A DNA stretch of 64,000 bases, taken from the NCBI GenBank assembly GCA_905220665.1, contig CAJNAR010000015.1, forward strand, positions 186,001-250,000, read 5' to 3'. A program made the position numbers and the translations under genes. A model generated the notes under the pieces. It had not been told where the DNA came from and did not search any database. It saw only the letters and a list, made by a program, of their open reading frames with translations. This document shows positions 22,448 to 31,808 of this stretch, one piece after another; within the stretch, counting starts at the first letter, position 1, and every line of letters begins with the position of its first letter. This DNA comes from Albugo candida (taxonomy: Eukaryota; Oomycota; Peronosporomycetes; Albuginales; Albuginaceae).

Positions 22448-23023
22448 TTAATTAATGTCGTGAGCTAATGAACGGATAAAAGAGAGCAATTGGTACGACA
22501 CAAGAAGAAGGCAAACTGGACCCAGAAATGGAGAAATCATAGACAGCGATTGGGTTTGCCATTTTCGATCTAAATCCTTTTCATTTTTCCATTTGTTGGT
22601 GGTGGATTCGATCTTGTTAGATGCATCCGTTTGCGTTGACAAGTCTGGCCGCTTCAATTGCTCCAGTTTTCGGGCGTTTTCCTGCTTCCATTTGCCAATT
22701 TCCTGCGTTAAATTTGATATTGTAAGCGTTGTTTGCGTTAATAGCGTTTGAATATCATTTAAGTTTGAATGCATTTCCGCTTGCACACTTCTTTCCATCG
22801 CCTCGATTTTCTGTCGAGTTCCTGTGACATATAATTGCGTCTTTTCCAGCTCTTCTCCAAGGATTCTTGTGACAAACTGACGCGACGAATCCATACGGCT
22901 TTGAAGTGTTGCAAGTTTACACGTTGTTGCGCTTTCCGTCGGACTTGAAGTGCATATTTTATCGAAACTATGACGGGCTCTAATCGCGCCGTTTAGAAGC
23001 AGCAATGCAAACACGATGCGCAT
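22448..23023 (-). CDS. Secreted or membrane coiled-coil protein of unknown function
   Basis: 191 residues from ATG 23021-23023. A short signal peptide (MRIVFALLLLNGAIRARHS) is followed by two cysteines, a helical coiled-coil region of about 110 residues (for example LEKTQLYVTGTRQKIEAMER), a charged linker, and a C-terminal hydrophobic helix (MISPFLGPVCLLLVSYQLL) with a short tail. The topology suggests a type I membrane protein with a lumenal coiled coil. No family recognised. Confidence 0.55.
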   Translation of the reverse strand: MRIVFALLLLNGAIRARHSFDKICTSSPTESATTCKLATLQSRMDSSRQFVTRILGEELEKTQLYVTGTRQKIEAMERSVQAEMHSNLNDIQTLLTQTTLTISNLTQEIGKWKQENARKLEQLKRPDLSTQTDASNKIESTTNKWKNEKDLDRKWQTQSLSMISPFLGPVCLLLVSYQLLSFIRSLAHDIN

Positions 23024-23448
23024 GTTGCACGAGTGTAGCTGTGATGTAGCATGAAACCCCCACTTTCTCTATAATATAAATCTTGGGTTATGACACAATT
23101 ATGTCATTGGAGTGTCATAGAGTTAACTCGAATGTATTCCATGCCTCTTGCCTTGAAGTGTAGTAGATGCTTTGACAAGATAGGCCCGTCTGAGTCAGAC
23201 TTTCACGGCATACAATCACGCAACTGGATTTCAAAGTTCTGAACAACGATCAGTTTACCCAGAATCAATGATATGTGAAATGATACATTACGATAATGAG
23301 GTGCCTGTGTGATCCTATAATGCATTTAATCGATGGTGCCGCTCAAACGCATAAGTATGGTTTGACGACAACGTTAGAACAGTACACTCGCAGCTCGTAG
23401 AAAACAATATGTTTTGAACAAAAAACAAAAAGTTACTTGAGAGTTACT
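23024..23448. other. Intergenic between two minus-strand genes
   Basis: 425 bp containing the upstream region of the coiled-coil gene. A possible TATA-like stretch, CTATAATATAAA, lies at about 23070-23081, some 50 bp upstream of that start codon. Confidence 0.4.
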
Positions 23449-24870
23449 TCAAAACCATAGAGAAGACAAGAGTAGCACCGGGAAATACACACTCAAACTA
23501 ATAAGCGCCAATCCGCTTGCGTGGTTCACGTGACCCGCATCGATATCAGTAACATCACCAAACTTGTGGGTCGCATTTCCGGTACTTCCATCGGCCCCTA
23601 CGGCCAATTTCAGCGTTGGATATTCCCACGACTTGGGTGCGACCTGACAATCATCCTTCTCTGTCGTGCATATCACACACATTTGTTGATACAAATCCCT
23701 CTTACATCCAAATTTGGCTTCACTACATTTCTTCACGTTTTCGTAACAAGGCGGATTCGCTTTTGTGAGGGAGTCGATGCTCGGAAGAGGATCAAAATTA
23801 GATACTGTTTTAGATGGAATGATTGGAGAAGTGAACGACTCGTTCAGCATGAGAGTGTACAAATCGATTAAGCTGATGGTACGATTCCGGTTCGCTTCGA
23901 GCTCCTGAGGCTTGCTCCAAAAATCGATTCCTTTGATCCATTTTCCCTCCTCAGTGGCCTCAAACTCGATTCCTCCATCTCGACAGAACTCAGCAAAGTC
24001 TTGATACGTTTTGCCAGACGTACTTTTCATCGAAGTTATTCCCACGAGGTCATCGAGTGCAACGTACCCAAGTACTTTGTAATTGTAGGTGCAGTCTACA
24101 CCATTTGGTAATTTATCCATATCACATAACCCACGACGTGTTGATTTTCTACACGATGAAGATTTATTGGGCCAGGCTTGCAACGGGCACGTATTCGGGT
24201 AAGAAAACCAAGTGTTATTTGCATATGGTGCGCGTGGGTCACTTTCTTTTGACTCGCCGCCAATAAATGGTCCCAATTCGGGTTGATTGTTATCGCCGTT
24301 GATATAATAACACTCTTCGGAGAAAATATCGACACCGTTTTTTGTGCCGACAGGCGTACACCGTCCAGAATCCATCGGAAGCATCGGCCCATATTCGGTG
24401 TTAGTGGTGTTTTGATACAGCGCAAGGGTCTCATTTGTTTGGGCGAATACAATGTGATAAAACACAATATATTTCATGTTATTTTTTCGACGACATCGAT
24501 CTTCTTTGCCTCGAACTTTATGATTAATGCCTTCTGCCTGCACATACATAAGCGCACCTTCCACAGATGCAAGATTCACGCTATCCATAAGCCCCACAAA
24601 GCCATCTTTCATTGTGTCATAATAGCCGGATACAAAACGACCATCCTTCCAAACGGGTTCGTCGCTCTGAACTCGGGCCTGGATAGCTTGCACGGGCCGA
24701 AAATGATACGAATCACGCGTTTTGATGGGTCGGAGTGAACTCACAAAATCGGAAGAGGTTTCACTATCAACCGCTTGCAATAATTTACGAAGACCATATG
24801 TGTTGCTTTTCAAAGGACAGCATGCAAACACGATGAGAAGGTGGAAGGTGAAACGTTCAGGTAATTTCAT
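23449..24870 (-). CDS. Cys-rich secreted protein, predicted GPI-anchored (paralogue of 57359-58894)
   Basis: 473 residues, single exon, ATG 24868-24870. A signal peptide (MKLPERFTFHLLIVFACCPL) and a C-terminal hydrophobic tail (LALISLSVYFPVLLLSSLWF) preceded by small polar residues suggest GPI anchoring. The ectodomain is large, with many cysteines and NxT/S sites. Shared with the paralogue at 57359-58894 are the blocks EGALMYVQAEGIN, YGPMLPM.SG.C, QPELGPF, DPRAPY, GLCDM, PNGVDCTYNYKVLGYVALDD, FDPLPSIDSLT..NPPCYENV and GCKRDLYQQMC.IC. I do not recognise the family. Surface or wall localisation is inferred. Confidence 0.72.
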   Translation of the reverse strand: MKLPERFTFHLLIVFACCPLKSNTYGLRKLLQAVDSETSSDFVSSLRPIKTRDSYHFRPVQAIQARVQSDEPVWKDGRFVSGYYDTMKDGFVGLMDSVNLASVEGALMYVQAEGINHKVRGKEDRCRRKNNMKYIVFYHIVFAQTNETLALYQNTTNTEYGPMLPMDSGRCTPVGTKNGVDIFSEECYYINGDNNQPELGPFIGGESKESDPRAPYANNTWFSYPNTCPLQAWPNKSSSCRKSTRRGLCDMDKLPNGVDCTYNYKVLGYVALDDLVGITSMKSTSGKTYQDFAEFCRDGGIEFEATEEGKWIKGIDFWSKPQELEANRNRTISLIDLYTLMLNESFTSPIIPSKTVSNFDPLPSIDSLTKANPPCYENVKKCSEAKFGCKRDLYQQMCVICTTEKDDCQVAPKSWEYPTLKLAVGADGSTGNATHKFGDVTDIDAGHVNHASGLALISLSVYFPVLLLSSLWF

Positions 24871-25253
24871 GATTTGTGATGTGGTGAATACCGGAATGAC
24901 TTGAGCACCATGGCTACGCTGAGTGACGTGATCCGAAAGTTTCGACGAACACGAAGAGAAAGTTGATGACTACCACGAAACTGTCAGTTTATCGGCATAC
25001 GTTGTCCAGCACGTTTTGTGTGGTGACGTTACCACTTCAATATCAAAGTTTGAACGAAAGAGCAGTGCGACATTTCAAGAGTCACCTGAACCGTCAGTAA
25101 GACTACAAAACGGGTCAAGCGTACTCATTTTATTGCTTTGATCCAGTTGGTGGTATGTGGGCAATACAGATGAGAAAAGATGGGTGACTATACACGTACT
25201 CTAAATTTCAAATGATTAAGTACGCGTACCGTATATTCCGTACTTAAAAGCCG
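24871..25253. other. Intergenic, upstream of the Cys-rich protein gene
   Basis: 383 bp between two minus-strand genes. No ORF or repeat recognised. Confidence 0.5.
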
Positions 25254-28200
25254 TCAAGTCATTTTGAAAGTCTTGTATTCAGGGAAAACTTGTAATAGTA
25301 TTTCATCCCAAACACTGAACGCCACGTTTTTGACAAATGTTTCGTGCTGTAAAAATTCATGCAATTTGACCGCAGCCGCACCACACGAATTCTCTCCAAA
25401 AAGTGATACAAAAGTTGTCGGAACACTCGCCAAAATTAATTTTAGACATTCTTGACGTGCATTTTGTGATTCCGACGCACTCGGCGGCGTTCGTTCTTTT
25501 TCCACATATTCTGACTTCATTTGATCCTTTATAACCGCATGCAGCTCATCAAGAAGCGTTCCCACATGCTCTGGCTCCATGACCGCTGCAAATTGCTTCT
25601 CAAAGAGTCGAATATGACTGCTGGTAAGAAACGCGCGGATAAAGGATCGTGACAGAGCAAATATCTGTCTTCGTACCATCCCAATACCATCAAACTCAAA
25701 TATCTCATTCAGTACACCAACCAAACTCTCTTCCATGTCCTGTAACAGCTTTACTTTTCCTTCTTTTGTCTGTGAATTGGCTTCCCAAGGATTCCATTTA
25801 GCGCCAAACCATTTGGTACCATCCTTCAACTTGTGCACCGCTATTTTCGGTACTTCTGATTGGTCCTTTTCAGCTTCCTGTTCATCAGAAGATACCTTTT
25901 CATTGGCCATCATGTCCTCATCCGACTCTATTATAGCCAATCCGTCGCCAGCATGATCGTCATGACAAAGCGCTTCCAAATTCAGAAATTGCTGCACAAT
26001 TGGACTTTGGCATAACGTAGACGACCCGGCAAGGTCGGAAATGAATCCTTGAAGTATCCCCAACACATCATCATATTCAGTCGACTCCAAATCGCGCGTT
26101 TGCAATAGTTTCATCCCTCCGGTGAGATTTCGCACTTCAGAATAATCGACGCCTTTATAATGCGATCGATCTTGCGAATGGACTTCAAATCGTCGTTCTT
26201 GCTTGCGTAATAGCTCATACAGTTGATTTCCCAGCACTTGAAAGTCATCAAAGCTCCTAAGAACGCTCCACGCGCATAAATTTTGCGTTTTGGCGGAGAG
26301 TAGAAGCTCAAAGGTCCAAGCCTCCTTGTCACTCTCAGTGCGTTTCCAGCCGGATTGTGCGATAAAATACCTTCCAACACGCACATTGACGTCAATTTTG
26401 TGTTTTTGTGTGAGAATCGTATGACATGAGCCACAAACTTGCTGCTGAATGGAATTTCCAGTCGTCGGATATGTTACAAATGCAAAGAGATTCAAACAAT
26501 TTTCACACATTGGCTGATAACAATTGCCACAATTTCCAAAAATATTCTTTGCATTGCAATGCTCACAATAAATGTCATCTTCCGTTTCGGTCGTATTGCT
26601 ATTCGGAGACGTCGAAAGCCTATCCACCGATTCAGTTCGCACGCGATCTTTCTTCATAAGAGTCATTTTGAGACTCAATGGAGCGCTGATCTCTAAATTT
26701 TTGCTCCAGTCTGAAATCTTTTTGGAAATCGCTATGGATCGATCGACACTGACAGAACGATTGAATATTCGTGTCATTTTATTGGCTTTCCGACTTTCTT
26801 CCATTTCGGTCGAAATCGATTCCAAAATCGTTGGCGAAATCGCTTCAATTACAAAGGGAAGTTGATACCGTTTTCGGATCCATTTTCGGCGTCGAAATCG
26901 ATCCAATTTTTCTTCCTTCTCGTGGTACGACGCATCCGATTCATTAGAGTACTCATAATACTCCAATTCCGCCAACTTCCATGACGATGTCCAAAGCCAT
27001 TCAGAAGAAGGTAATGCATCGTGACGATCATCGCGTTCTTGCGTCCAGCCGATTGCGATGTCATATCGTTCAATTTCCCACGCGATCTGAACGACGTTGA
27101 TCCCATTCCCAAGCTCATTTGTCGAATTCGGATCGTACTCGCTGTATTGACCTAAAAGACTTTGAATTTCAAAGTGAAAATGGAGATTTTCGAGGCGTTG
27201 GAGAATATCACACAAGCGCGTGCATGCGGTTCCATGGGGCAACAGAGCCATATCTACATGATAAAATCGAACAAGCTGCTCACGATCACTCGCCAAAATC
27301 GATATATGATCGCTTAATTGTCGCTTTTCTAATGCGAGTAACATCCATTGAATGCCGCGAGGCGAAAGAAAACGGGAACTGGTGCACGGCGGACACGTAC
27401 TCGCGACATGCCGCCATAATGCGTTCATTTCTGCATTTCCCGCACGATCGATTGCTAGGAATTCCCAGTAATATTCATCGGAAGCGATTTCCACTGAAAG
27501 AGAGATTTTTTCGGTCATCTCATTAGCAATAGGATGATGGAATCCGAGAAGAAACACTTGTTCTAACGCTGCTAAAAGCTCATATAATTCTCCCGATCGA
27601 GCGGATGAGAGCATTTCAACTTTTTGATGCACAAATGACGCAACGACCGATTCCAAAGCCATCAGAACGTGCTCATGATCCTCAGCGATCCGCAGAGATT
27701 CCGCGATGGGGAATTTCTCGTCCGAGGACTCGGCTTCTAACGCTTCTGATTCAACTGAAGCTCTTCCTTCGGACCAAACTTGTTTCGCATTCTCGTCCAT
27801 TGTTTCAATGATGTCATTCCGTCGAAGCGCTTTTTGCAGTAGAAAACCCGGTCGTTTGATCATTTTCGTCGCTTGTGATGACGCCAAAGGCAGCGATTTG
27901 TGAAATGCGCCATCCATTACGTTTCCATTGCTAAACGTTTGGAATCGCTTTTTCACTTTTGTAAGCGAGGAATTTAAACTCGATTGAATGTCTGCTGTCT
28001 TATTCCGAAAATCTTCAAATTGAGTCGCGCTATTTGGTGGAGAAATTGGAAAATTGCCCGAAATCAATTTCGAGCCGATCGAATTGCCTTTGAAAATGGA
28101 CGCGATCGCCGATTTTTTCTCCAAAGGCGGCGTCAGTTCACTTTGATCGTCAGTCTTGGACGTCCAATGTGGCTCCAGCGATACTTCAGACTCGTCCATT

Positions 28201-29552
28201 TCGCGTGTGCTTTTCTTTGACCACGATGATGAGCTCAATTGCCCGACATTATTGGCGGTTGATGCCGCGCTTGCTGCTGCGCTGGCCGCAAAATCTGCGA
28301 TCAATGAAAAGACTGCTTCAGCATTCCCAGCGCTCTGCTGACTCGCATGATAGAGAAATTCGGCTGGATTAAATTCGAGTTTGCGGGATTTCTGATAATC
28401 CAAAAAAGTATTTGCATTTGGTAGAAATGCTTCGTCTTTAATTTCCGCATTTGGAAATGGAGTGGCGTATCGTTTCAATGTCGCGCATATAATTTCCGTA
28501 ATGTATGGAGGACTCAAATATTCGATAAGAGGCGATAGACATTGAGTGACAAGCACTTCGCGGAGAAGAGCAAAAGCAGCAGAATTACAAAAATTGCTTT
28601 CAGGCTGAATGGAGAATTCCGGGCTGATATTTTGAAAAATTTGCATTACGAAATGGCGCAGATAATTTGTTTCAGAATCGGAACTTGTGGAAATTTCCGA
28701 GTTGTATTGAGAAGTTGAGCATGCAGGATGTAAGAAAGAGGATTCTTTGGCATAAGAAGCCAATAATTGCTTTTGTAGAGCCGATTGTGCTGCGGAGGCG
28801 TCCTGGGAGTTTGTGGATTGAAATGCGTCTGGAAATCTTCGAGATTGAGAAGCATACGCTTCCCGGAACCATTTGAAGTGGAGACGAAGAATATCAAGAA
28901 TATTGGAGGTTAATTGAAGTGCTTGGAAAGAATTAATTGCTAAACATTTTGCAATTAATTGTGTTGAAAGTTGCGTAAGCAAATATTGAATTTGGGATGG
29001 AAATTGCGGGTCAGCGCTAATTGGTGTGTACCACGACGTGATATATTCCGAAACTAATGTGTCAATTAATTGTACCACTTTGGTGGAAATCGGTTCGGGG
29101 AGGTCGCAAGTGTGGAGGATGACATGATCCTTAATTTGAGTATGCTGACTTGAATTTGTATGAACAAATATACGATCCGTTGCATGGTCTTTGGTGTGAA
29201 TCATTTCTTTCCATCGGGCATCCGAAGACGAAAATAGAGCTGCTAGTAGCTCAGCGACAACAGTACTGGGATCATACACGTGCCCATTTTCCTGATATCG
29301 CTGATAGAATCTGCATTGTTGGACGATTCTCTTATAAATCGCAGTCTCAAAGTCCATTTGCCTCGAGCGAATCCACCACCAGAAAAAGACGCCACCACAT
29401 AAAAAGAAAATCAAATGAAACACATGGAACACCAGATAACACATAAGAATCCAAAGCTCATGGGTTAGCATTCTACATGCTGGCGACCACACAAGCGTCA
29501 CCACAGATAAGAAAACAACGGTCCAAGTCAGACAACATTGGTGTGCTGGCAT
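25254..29552 (-). CDS. Large sorting-nexin-like protein: TM, PXA, FYVE-like zinc finger, PX, nexin-C
   Basis: 1432 residues, one exon. The N-terminus has two hydrophobic helices (residues 8-22 and about 33-61). A PXA-like helical domain follows (about 66-240, for example LIDTLVSEYITSWY.PIS). A long Ser-rich middle region comes next. A treble-clef zinc finger lies at about 994-1050, with eight cysteines in four CxxC pairs (YCEHC, NCGNC, MCENC, VCGSC). A PX domain spans about 1050-1190 and a nexin-C domain about 1270-1430 (LVGVLNEIFEF...IRAFL). This is the TM-PXA-PX-nexin-C plan of the SNX13/14/19/25 group, with a FYVE-like finger where animal members carry RGS or nothing. The finger lacks the WxxD and RRHHCR motifs of PI3P-binding FYVE domains. 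A membrane-contact or endolysosomal role is inferred. Confidence 0.82.
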   Translation of the reverse strand: MPAHQCCLTWTVVFLSVVTLVWSPACRMLTHELWILMCYLVFHVFHLIFFLCGGVFFWWWIRSRQMDFETAIYKRIVQQCRFYQRYQENGHVYDPSTVVAELLAALFSSSDARWKEMIHTKDHATDRIFVHTNSSQHTQIKDHVILHTCDLPEPISTKVVQLIDTLVSEYITSWYTPISADPQFPSQIQYLLTQLSTQLIAKCLAINSFQALQLTSNILDILRLHFKWFREAYASQSRRFPDAFQSTNSQDASAAQSALQKQLLASYAKESSFLHPACSTSQYNSEISTSSDSETNYLRHFVMQIFQNISPEFSIQPESNFCNSAAFALLREVLVTQCLSPLIEYLSPPYITEIICATLKRYATPFPNAEIKDEAFLPNANTFLDYQKSRKLEFNPAEFLYHASQQSAGNAEAVFSLIADFAASAAASAASTANNVGQLSSSSWSKKSTREMDESEVSLEPHWTSKTDDQSELTPPLEKKSAIASIFKGNSIGSKLISGNFPISPPNSATQFEDFRNKTADIQSSLNSSLTKVKKRFQTFSNGNVMDGAFHKSLPLASSQATKMIKRPGFLLQKALRRNDIIETMDENAKQVWSEGRASVESEALEAESSDEKFPIAESLRIAEDHEHVLMALESVVASFVHQKVEMLSSARSGELYELLAALEQVFLLGFHHPIANEMTEKISLSVEIASDEYYWEFLAIDRAGNAEMNALWRHVASTCPPCTSSRFLSPRGIQWMLLALEKRQLSDHISILASDREQLVRFYHVDMALLPHGTACTRLCDILQRLENLHFHFEIQSLLGQYSEYDPNSTNELGNGINVVQIAWEIERYDIAIGWTQERDDRHDALPSSEWLWTSSWKLAELEYYEYSNESDASYHEKEEKLDRFRRRKWIRKRYQLPFVIEAISPTILESISTEMEESRKANKMTRIFNRSVSVDRSIAISKKISDWSKNLEISAPLSLKMTLMKKDRVRTESVDRLSTSPNSNTTETEDDIYCEHCNAKNIFGNCGNCYQPMCENCLNLFAFVTYPTTGNSIQQQVCGSCHTILTQKHKIDVNVRVGRYFIAQSGWKRTESDKEAWTFELLLSAKTQNLCAWSVLRSFDDFQVLGNQLYELLRKQERRFEVHSQDRSHYKGVDYSEVRNLTGGMKLLQTRDLESTEYDDVLGILQGFISDLAGSSTLCQSPIVQQFLNLEALCHDDHAGDGLAIIESDEDMMANEKVSSDEQEAEKDQSEVPKIAVHKLKDGTKWFGAKWNPWEANSQTKEGKVKLLQDMEESLVGVLNEIFEFDGIGMVRRQIFALSRSFIRAFLTSSHIRLFEKQFAAVMEPEHVGTLLDELHAVIKDQMKSEYVEKERTPPSASESQNARQECLKLILASVPTTFVSLFGENSCGAAAVKLHEFLQHETFVKNVAFSVWDEILLQVFPEYKTFKMT

Positions 29553-29695
29553 TTATGAAAAGTAGGATTTTAGTCACTAGTCAGAGCAAATGTTCCCCAA
29601 ATGTACACCAAATACGGATTTATGGTAAACGTAAATTCTGCGAATGACGGTACTACACAAAGAACCGATATACAGGTACAGTATACGGTTTCAGG

Positions 29696-30532
29696 TTACG
29701 GTACACAACGTGATGCTTGTAACCCGTACTGGAATAAAACCTTTACGACTTTATCAACCGATGAGATGAGTACATCAGCTTCCTCTGCCAAATCTTCCAG
29801 CGAGGACGCTCCTCCGATGACGCCAACTGACAATCCGCATCCAGCATTTTTCCCTAAATTCATATCTGTTGATGTATCACCGACCATAATTGTATTCTGA
29901 GGCTCCACACCAATCGATTGACATATCGTCCAAATTTGCTCTGGTGCTGGTTTTGCTGGAAGTCCATCGTCCCCACACGCAATCGCGTCAATCATTGGGA
30001 ATAAATTCAAGTGTTTCAGCGTCTCAATAGTAGGCGCTCGATCGTCAGTCGTACATACTGCAATCTTGATCTGCATATGTTTTATCGTCTTGAATAACGC
30101 ACTTAAATCGTTTACCAAAGGCCGACTAGTAGTCACAGGATCTGGCATACTCCAACACTGTTGAATCACTTGCTCAGCACGATCTGCAGATGTTCCTTCA
30201 CCAATAAGTACTTTGACTGCGATCTTATACAATTCGCCCATCGGAGTACAACATAGCGCCCCTTTACTTCGAATGGATCGATGAATCCAATTGTATCCCA
30301 TCGCGTCGAAAAGCTTCTCACGTACGGGAAGTCCTGTCGTCATTTCCACTTTCCATGCTTGTTGTTCCACCCATCCTCCCCACATCAGATTGAAATCGAT
30401 CAATGTGCCATCTTTATCGAAAATTACTAAAGAAGGCTTACATCGATCGAGTGTTTTGCTTACGAATGATTGTGAACGTATCGTCGGGAAAAAACGAGGC
30501 GCACGAGCGCATACACTGCCGAATCGGTACAT
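29696..30532 (-). CDS. HAD-superfamily hydrolase (phosphoglycolate-phosphatase-like), possibly mitochondrial
   Basis: 278 residues, ATG 30530-30532. The N-terminus (MYRFGSVCARAPRFFPTIRS) is basic and lacks acidic residues, like a mitochondrial presequence. All HAD motifs are visible: motif I LVIFDKDGTL (nucleophile Asp, about residue 39), motif II AVCTTDD (Thr), motif III AKPAPEQI (Lys) and motif IV MVGDTSTDM (acidic pair). The helical cap between motifs I and II fits subclass C1. Substrate cannot be told from sequence; small phosphate esters such as phosphoglycolate are typical. The stop is 143 bp from the start of the PX-family gene, same strand. Confidence 0.85.
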   Translation of the reverse strand: MYRFGSVCARAPRFFPTIRSQSFVSKTLDRCKPSLVIFDKDGTLIDFNLMWGGWVEQQAWKVEMTTGLPVREKLFDAMGYNWIHRSIRSKGALCCTPMGELYKIAVKVLIGEGTSADRAEQVIQQCWSMPDPVTTSRPLVNDLSALFKTIKHMQIKIAVCTTDDRAPTIETLKHLNLFPMIDAIACGDDGLPAKPAPEQIWTICQSIGVEPQNTIMVGDTSTDMNLGKNAGCGLSVGVIGGASSLEDLAEEADVLISSVDKVVKVLFQYGLQASRCVP

Positions 30533-30898
30533 TGTGGCAGTCGAGGGGATGACAGGCTAACTTCTGTTATGTAGGTGCTGAATGATCGCAAAGAACGACC
30601 GAACTTTCCTAATGAAAGCGCATGCTCGAACGGGTTACAAATGAATCTCGTTACGGTTACGTGGGTTACGGATGGTCAGCTGTTTTCCCGAGGTAGGGAT
30701 TCTGAGACGATCAGACTAGGATGTATATAAACGTGTAAAGTCTACGAAAATGAAAAAGTGTATAAAAGATCCAGTTTAATAGCGTCTGTGAGGACATGAA
30801 ATTATACAACTTGACGGCACTAAGGGCAATCAAGTTGATCACTACGAATCTAAGTGTGCATGCAGCGTCTTCTATGCGTGATAATGAATCGTGCGATG
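30533..30898. other. Intergenic between two minus-strand genes
   Basis: 366 bp; promoter side of the HAD gene. No further feature seen. Confidence 0.5.
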
Positions 30899-31450
30899 CT
30901 AACAGACCGAGTCCAATGCTGCAAACTGTTCTGAAAGACTGCGACTCAGCGTGTGCAGCAATATATTATCCTCTTCATCATCTTGTGCCGGATTCAAGGT
31001 CGATAATGCACCCACTTCAAGACAATCATTCTTCACATAGACTTGACATAAACACTTTCCATCGCGTATACCCAAAAAATCCTTGAGCACTTGAATAACT
31101 CCACGATGAGAACTGCATATTTCTATAACTTGAGGCGATACATCACGCGCTTTTGCCAGCAGCCGATTCAGGAATTCATCGAATCCAATGACATCGAAGG
31201 AGCGAAGTGTGAGAACTGCGTTACAATCCGCACACAGCTCACACGTACTTTGCGCATTCCGTGATGACATTGCTTGTACCAATTTCAGCATGCTAAGTAC
31301 GTTCTTGAAGTCATCTTTGGTTTTGTATAGAGAACAGGATTTTCCTTTGCATGTGAGTTTGATGCGAAACATTTGTGCGCCACCAATCGCAGGCGCTGCT
31401 GACACGCGTGCACTAAGACATGTTGGTTTGAGACCTTCCAATTCCGACAT
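30899..31450 (-). CDS. Hypothetical protein, possible divergent PX domain
   Basis: 183 residues, ATG 31448-31450. The order of elements resembles a divergent phosphoinositide-binding PX domain of the short type common in oomycetes: MFRIKLTCKGKSCSLYKTKD (strand, then 'Y+.++.F'), a loop with two CxxC-like pairs (CELCADC), a block FDEFLNRLL, then IQVLKDFLGI. The Arg of the PX 'RRYSEF' motif is not preserved (YKTKDDF). The CELCADC insert might bind a metal. The 40-residue tail is acidic. The ORF is real-looking, but the function is uncertain. Confidence 0.5.
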   Translation of the reverse strand: MSELEGLKPTCLSARVSAAPAIGGAQMFRIKLTCKGKSCSLYKTKDDFKNVLSMLKLVQAMSSRNAQSTCELCADCNAVLTLRSFDVIGFDEFLNRLLAKARDVSPQVIEICSSHRGVIQVLKDFLGIRDGKCLCQVYVKNDCLEVGALSTLNPAQDDEEDNILLHTLSRSLSEQFAALDSVC

Positions 31451-31808
31451 ATCGATAGCGTGACCGAGTAATTGGACAAGAGCGCTCGAGTGAATTGACG
31501 GTGCAATTCGAGCCGATTCTGAATTCTGAATGGTGAGGAAAAGGTTGATGGAAAGGTGGGTCTATTTTGATGTGTTCTGAGGCATGGTATACATAGAATT
31601 GAACGTGTCCTGATTCGACGTAAAAACAAATACTTATTCAGACGTAGGTATAATCTATAGCAGGTTTTCCTCTCCCGCGCGCGCGTCGGATTGGTTTAAA
31701 TTCAACCGATTGCAGTATCCAACTTCATTGACTTGACCTTTTTCCAGCGCTTCTTTTCGCAAACGAAACCAGCAAAACCCATCTCTTTCCATATTAATCG
31801 AATCCTTT
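31451..31808. other. Intergenic between minus-strand genes
   Basis: 358 bp. It should hold the promoter of the PX-like gene and the 3' UTR of the PH-B56 gene. A run GCGCGCGCG is found near 31678-31686. Confidence 0.45.

Noticed and set aside
22448..24870. Secreted proteins examined for RxLR or CHxC effector motifs
   Set aside because: Neither motif appears at the expected distance after the signal peptides; these look like membrane or surface proteins rather than translocated effectors.
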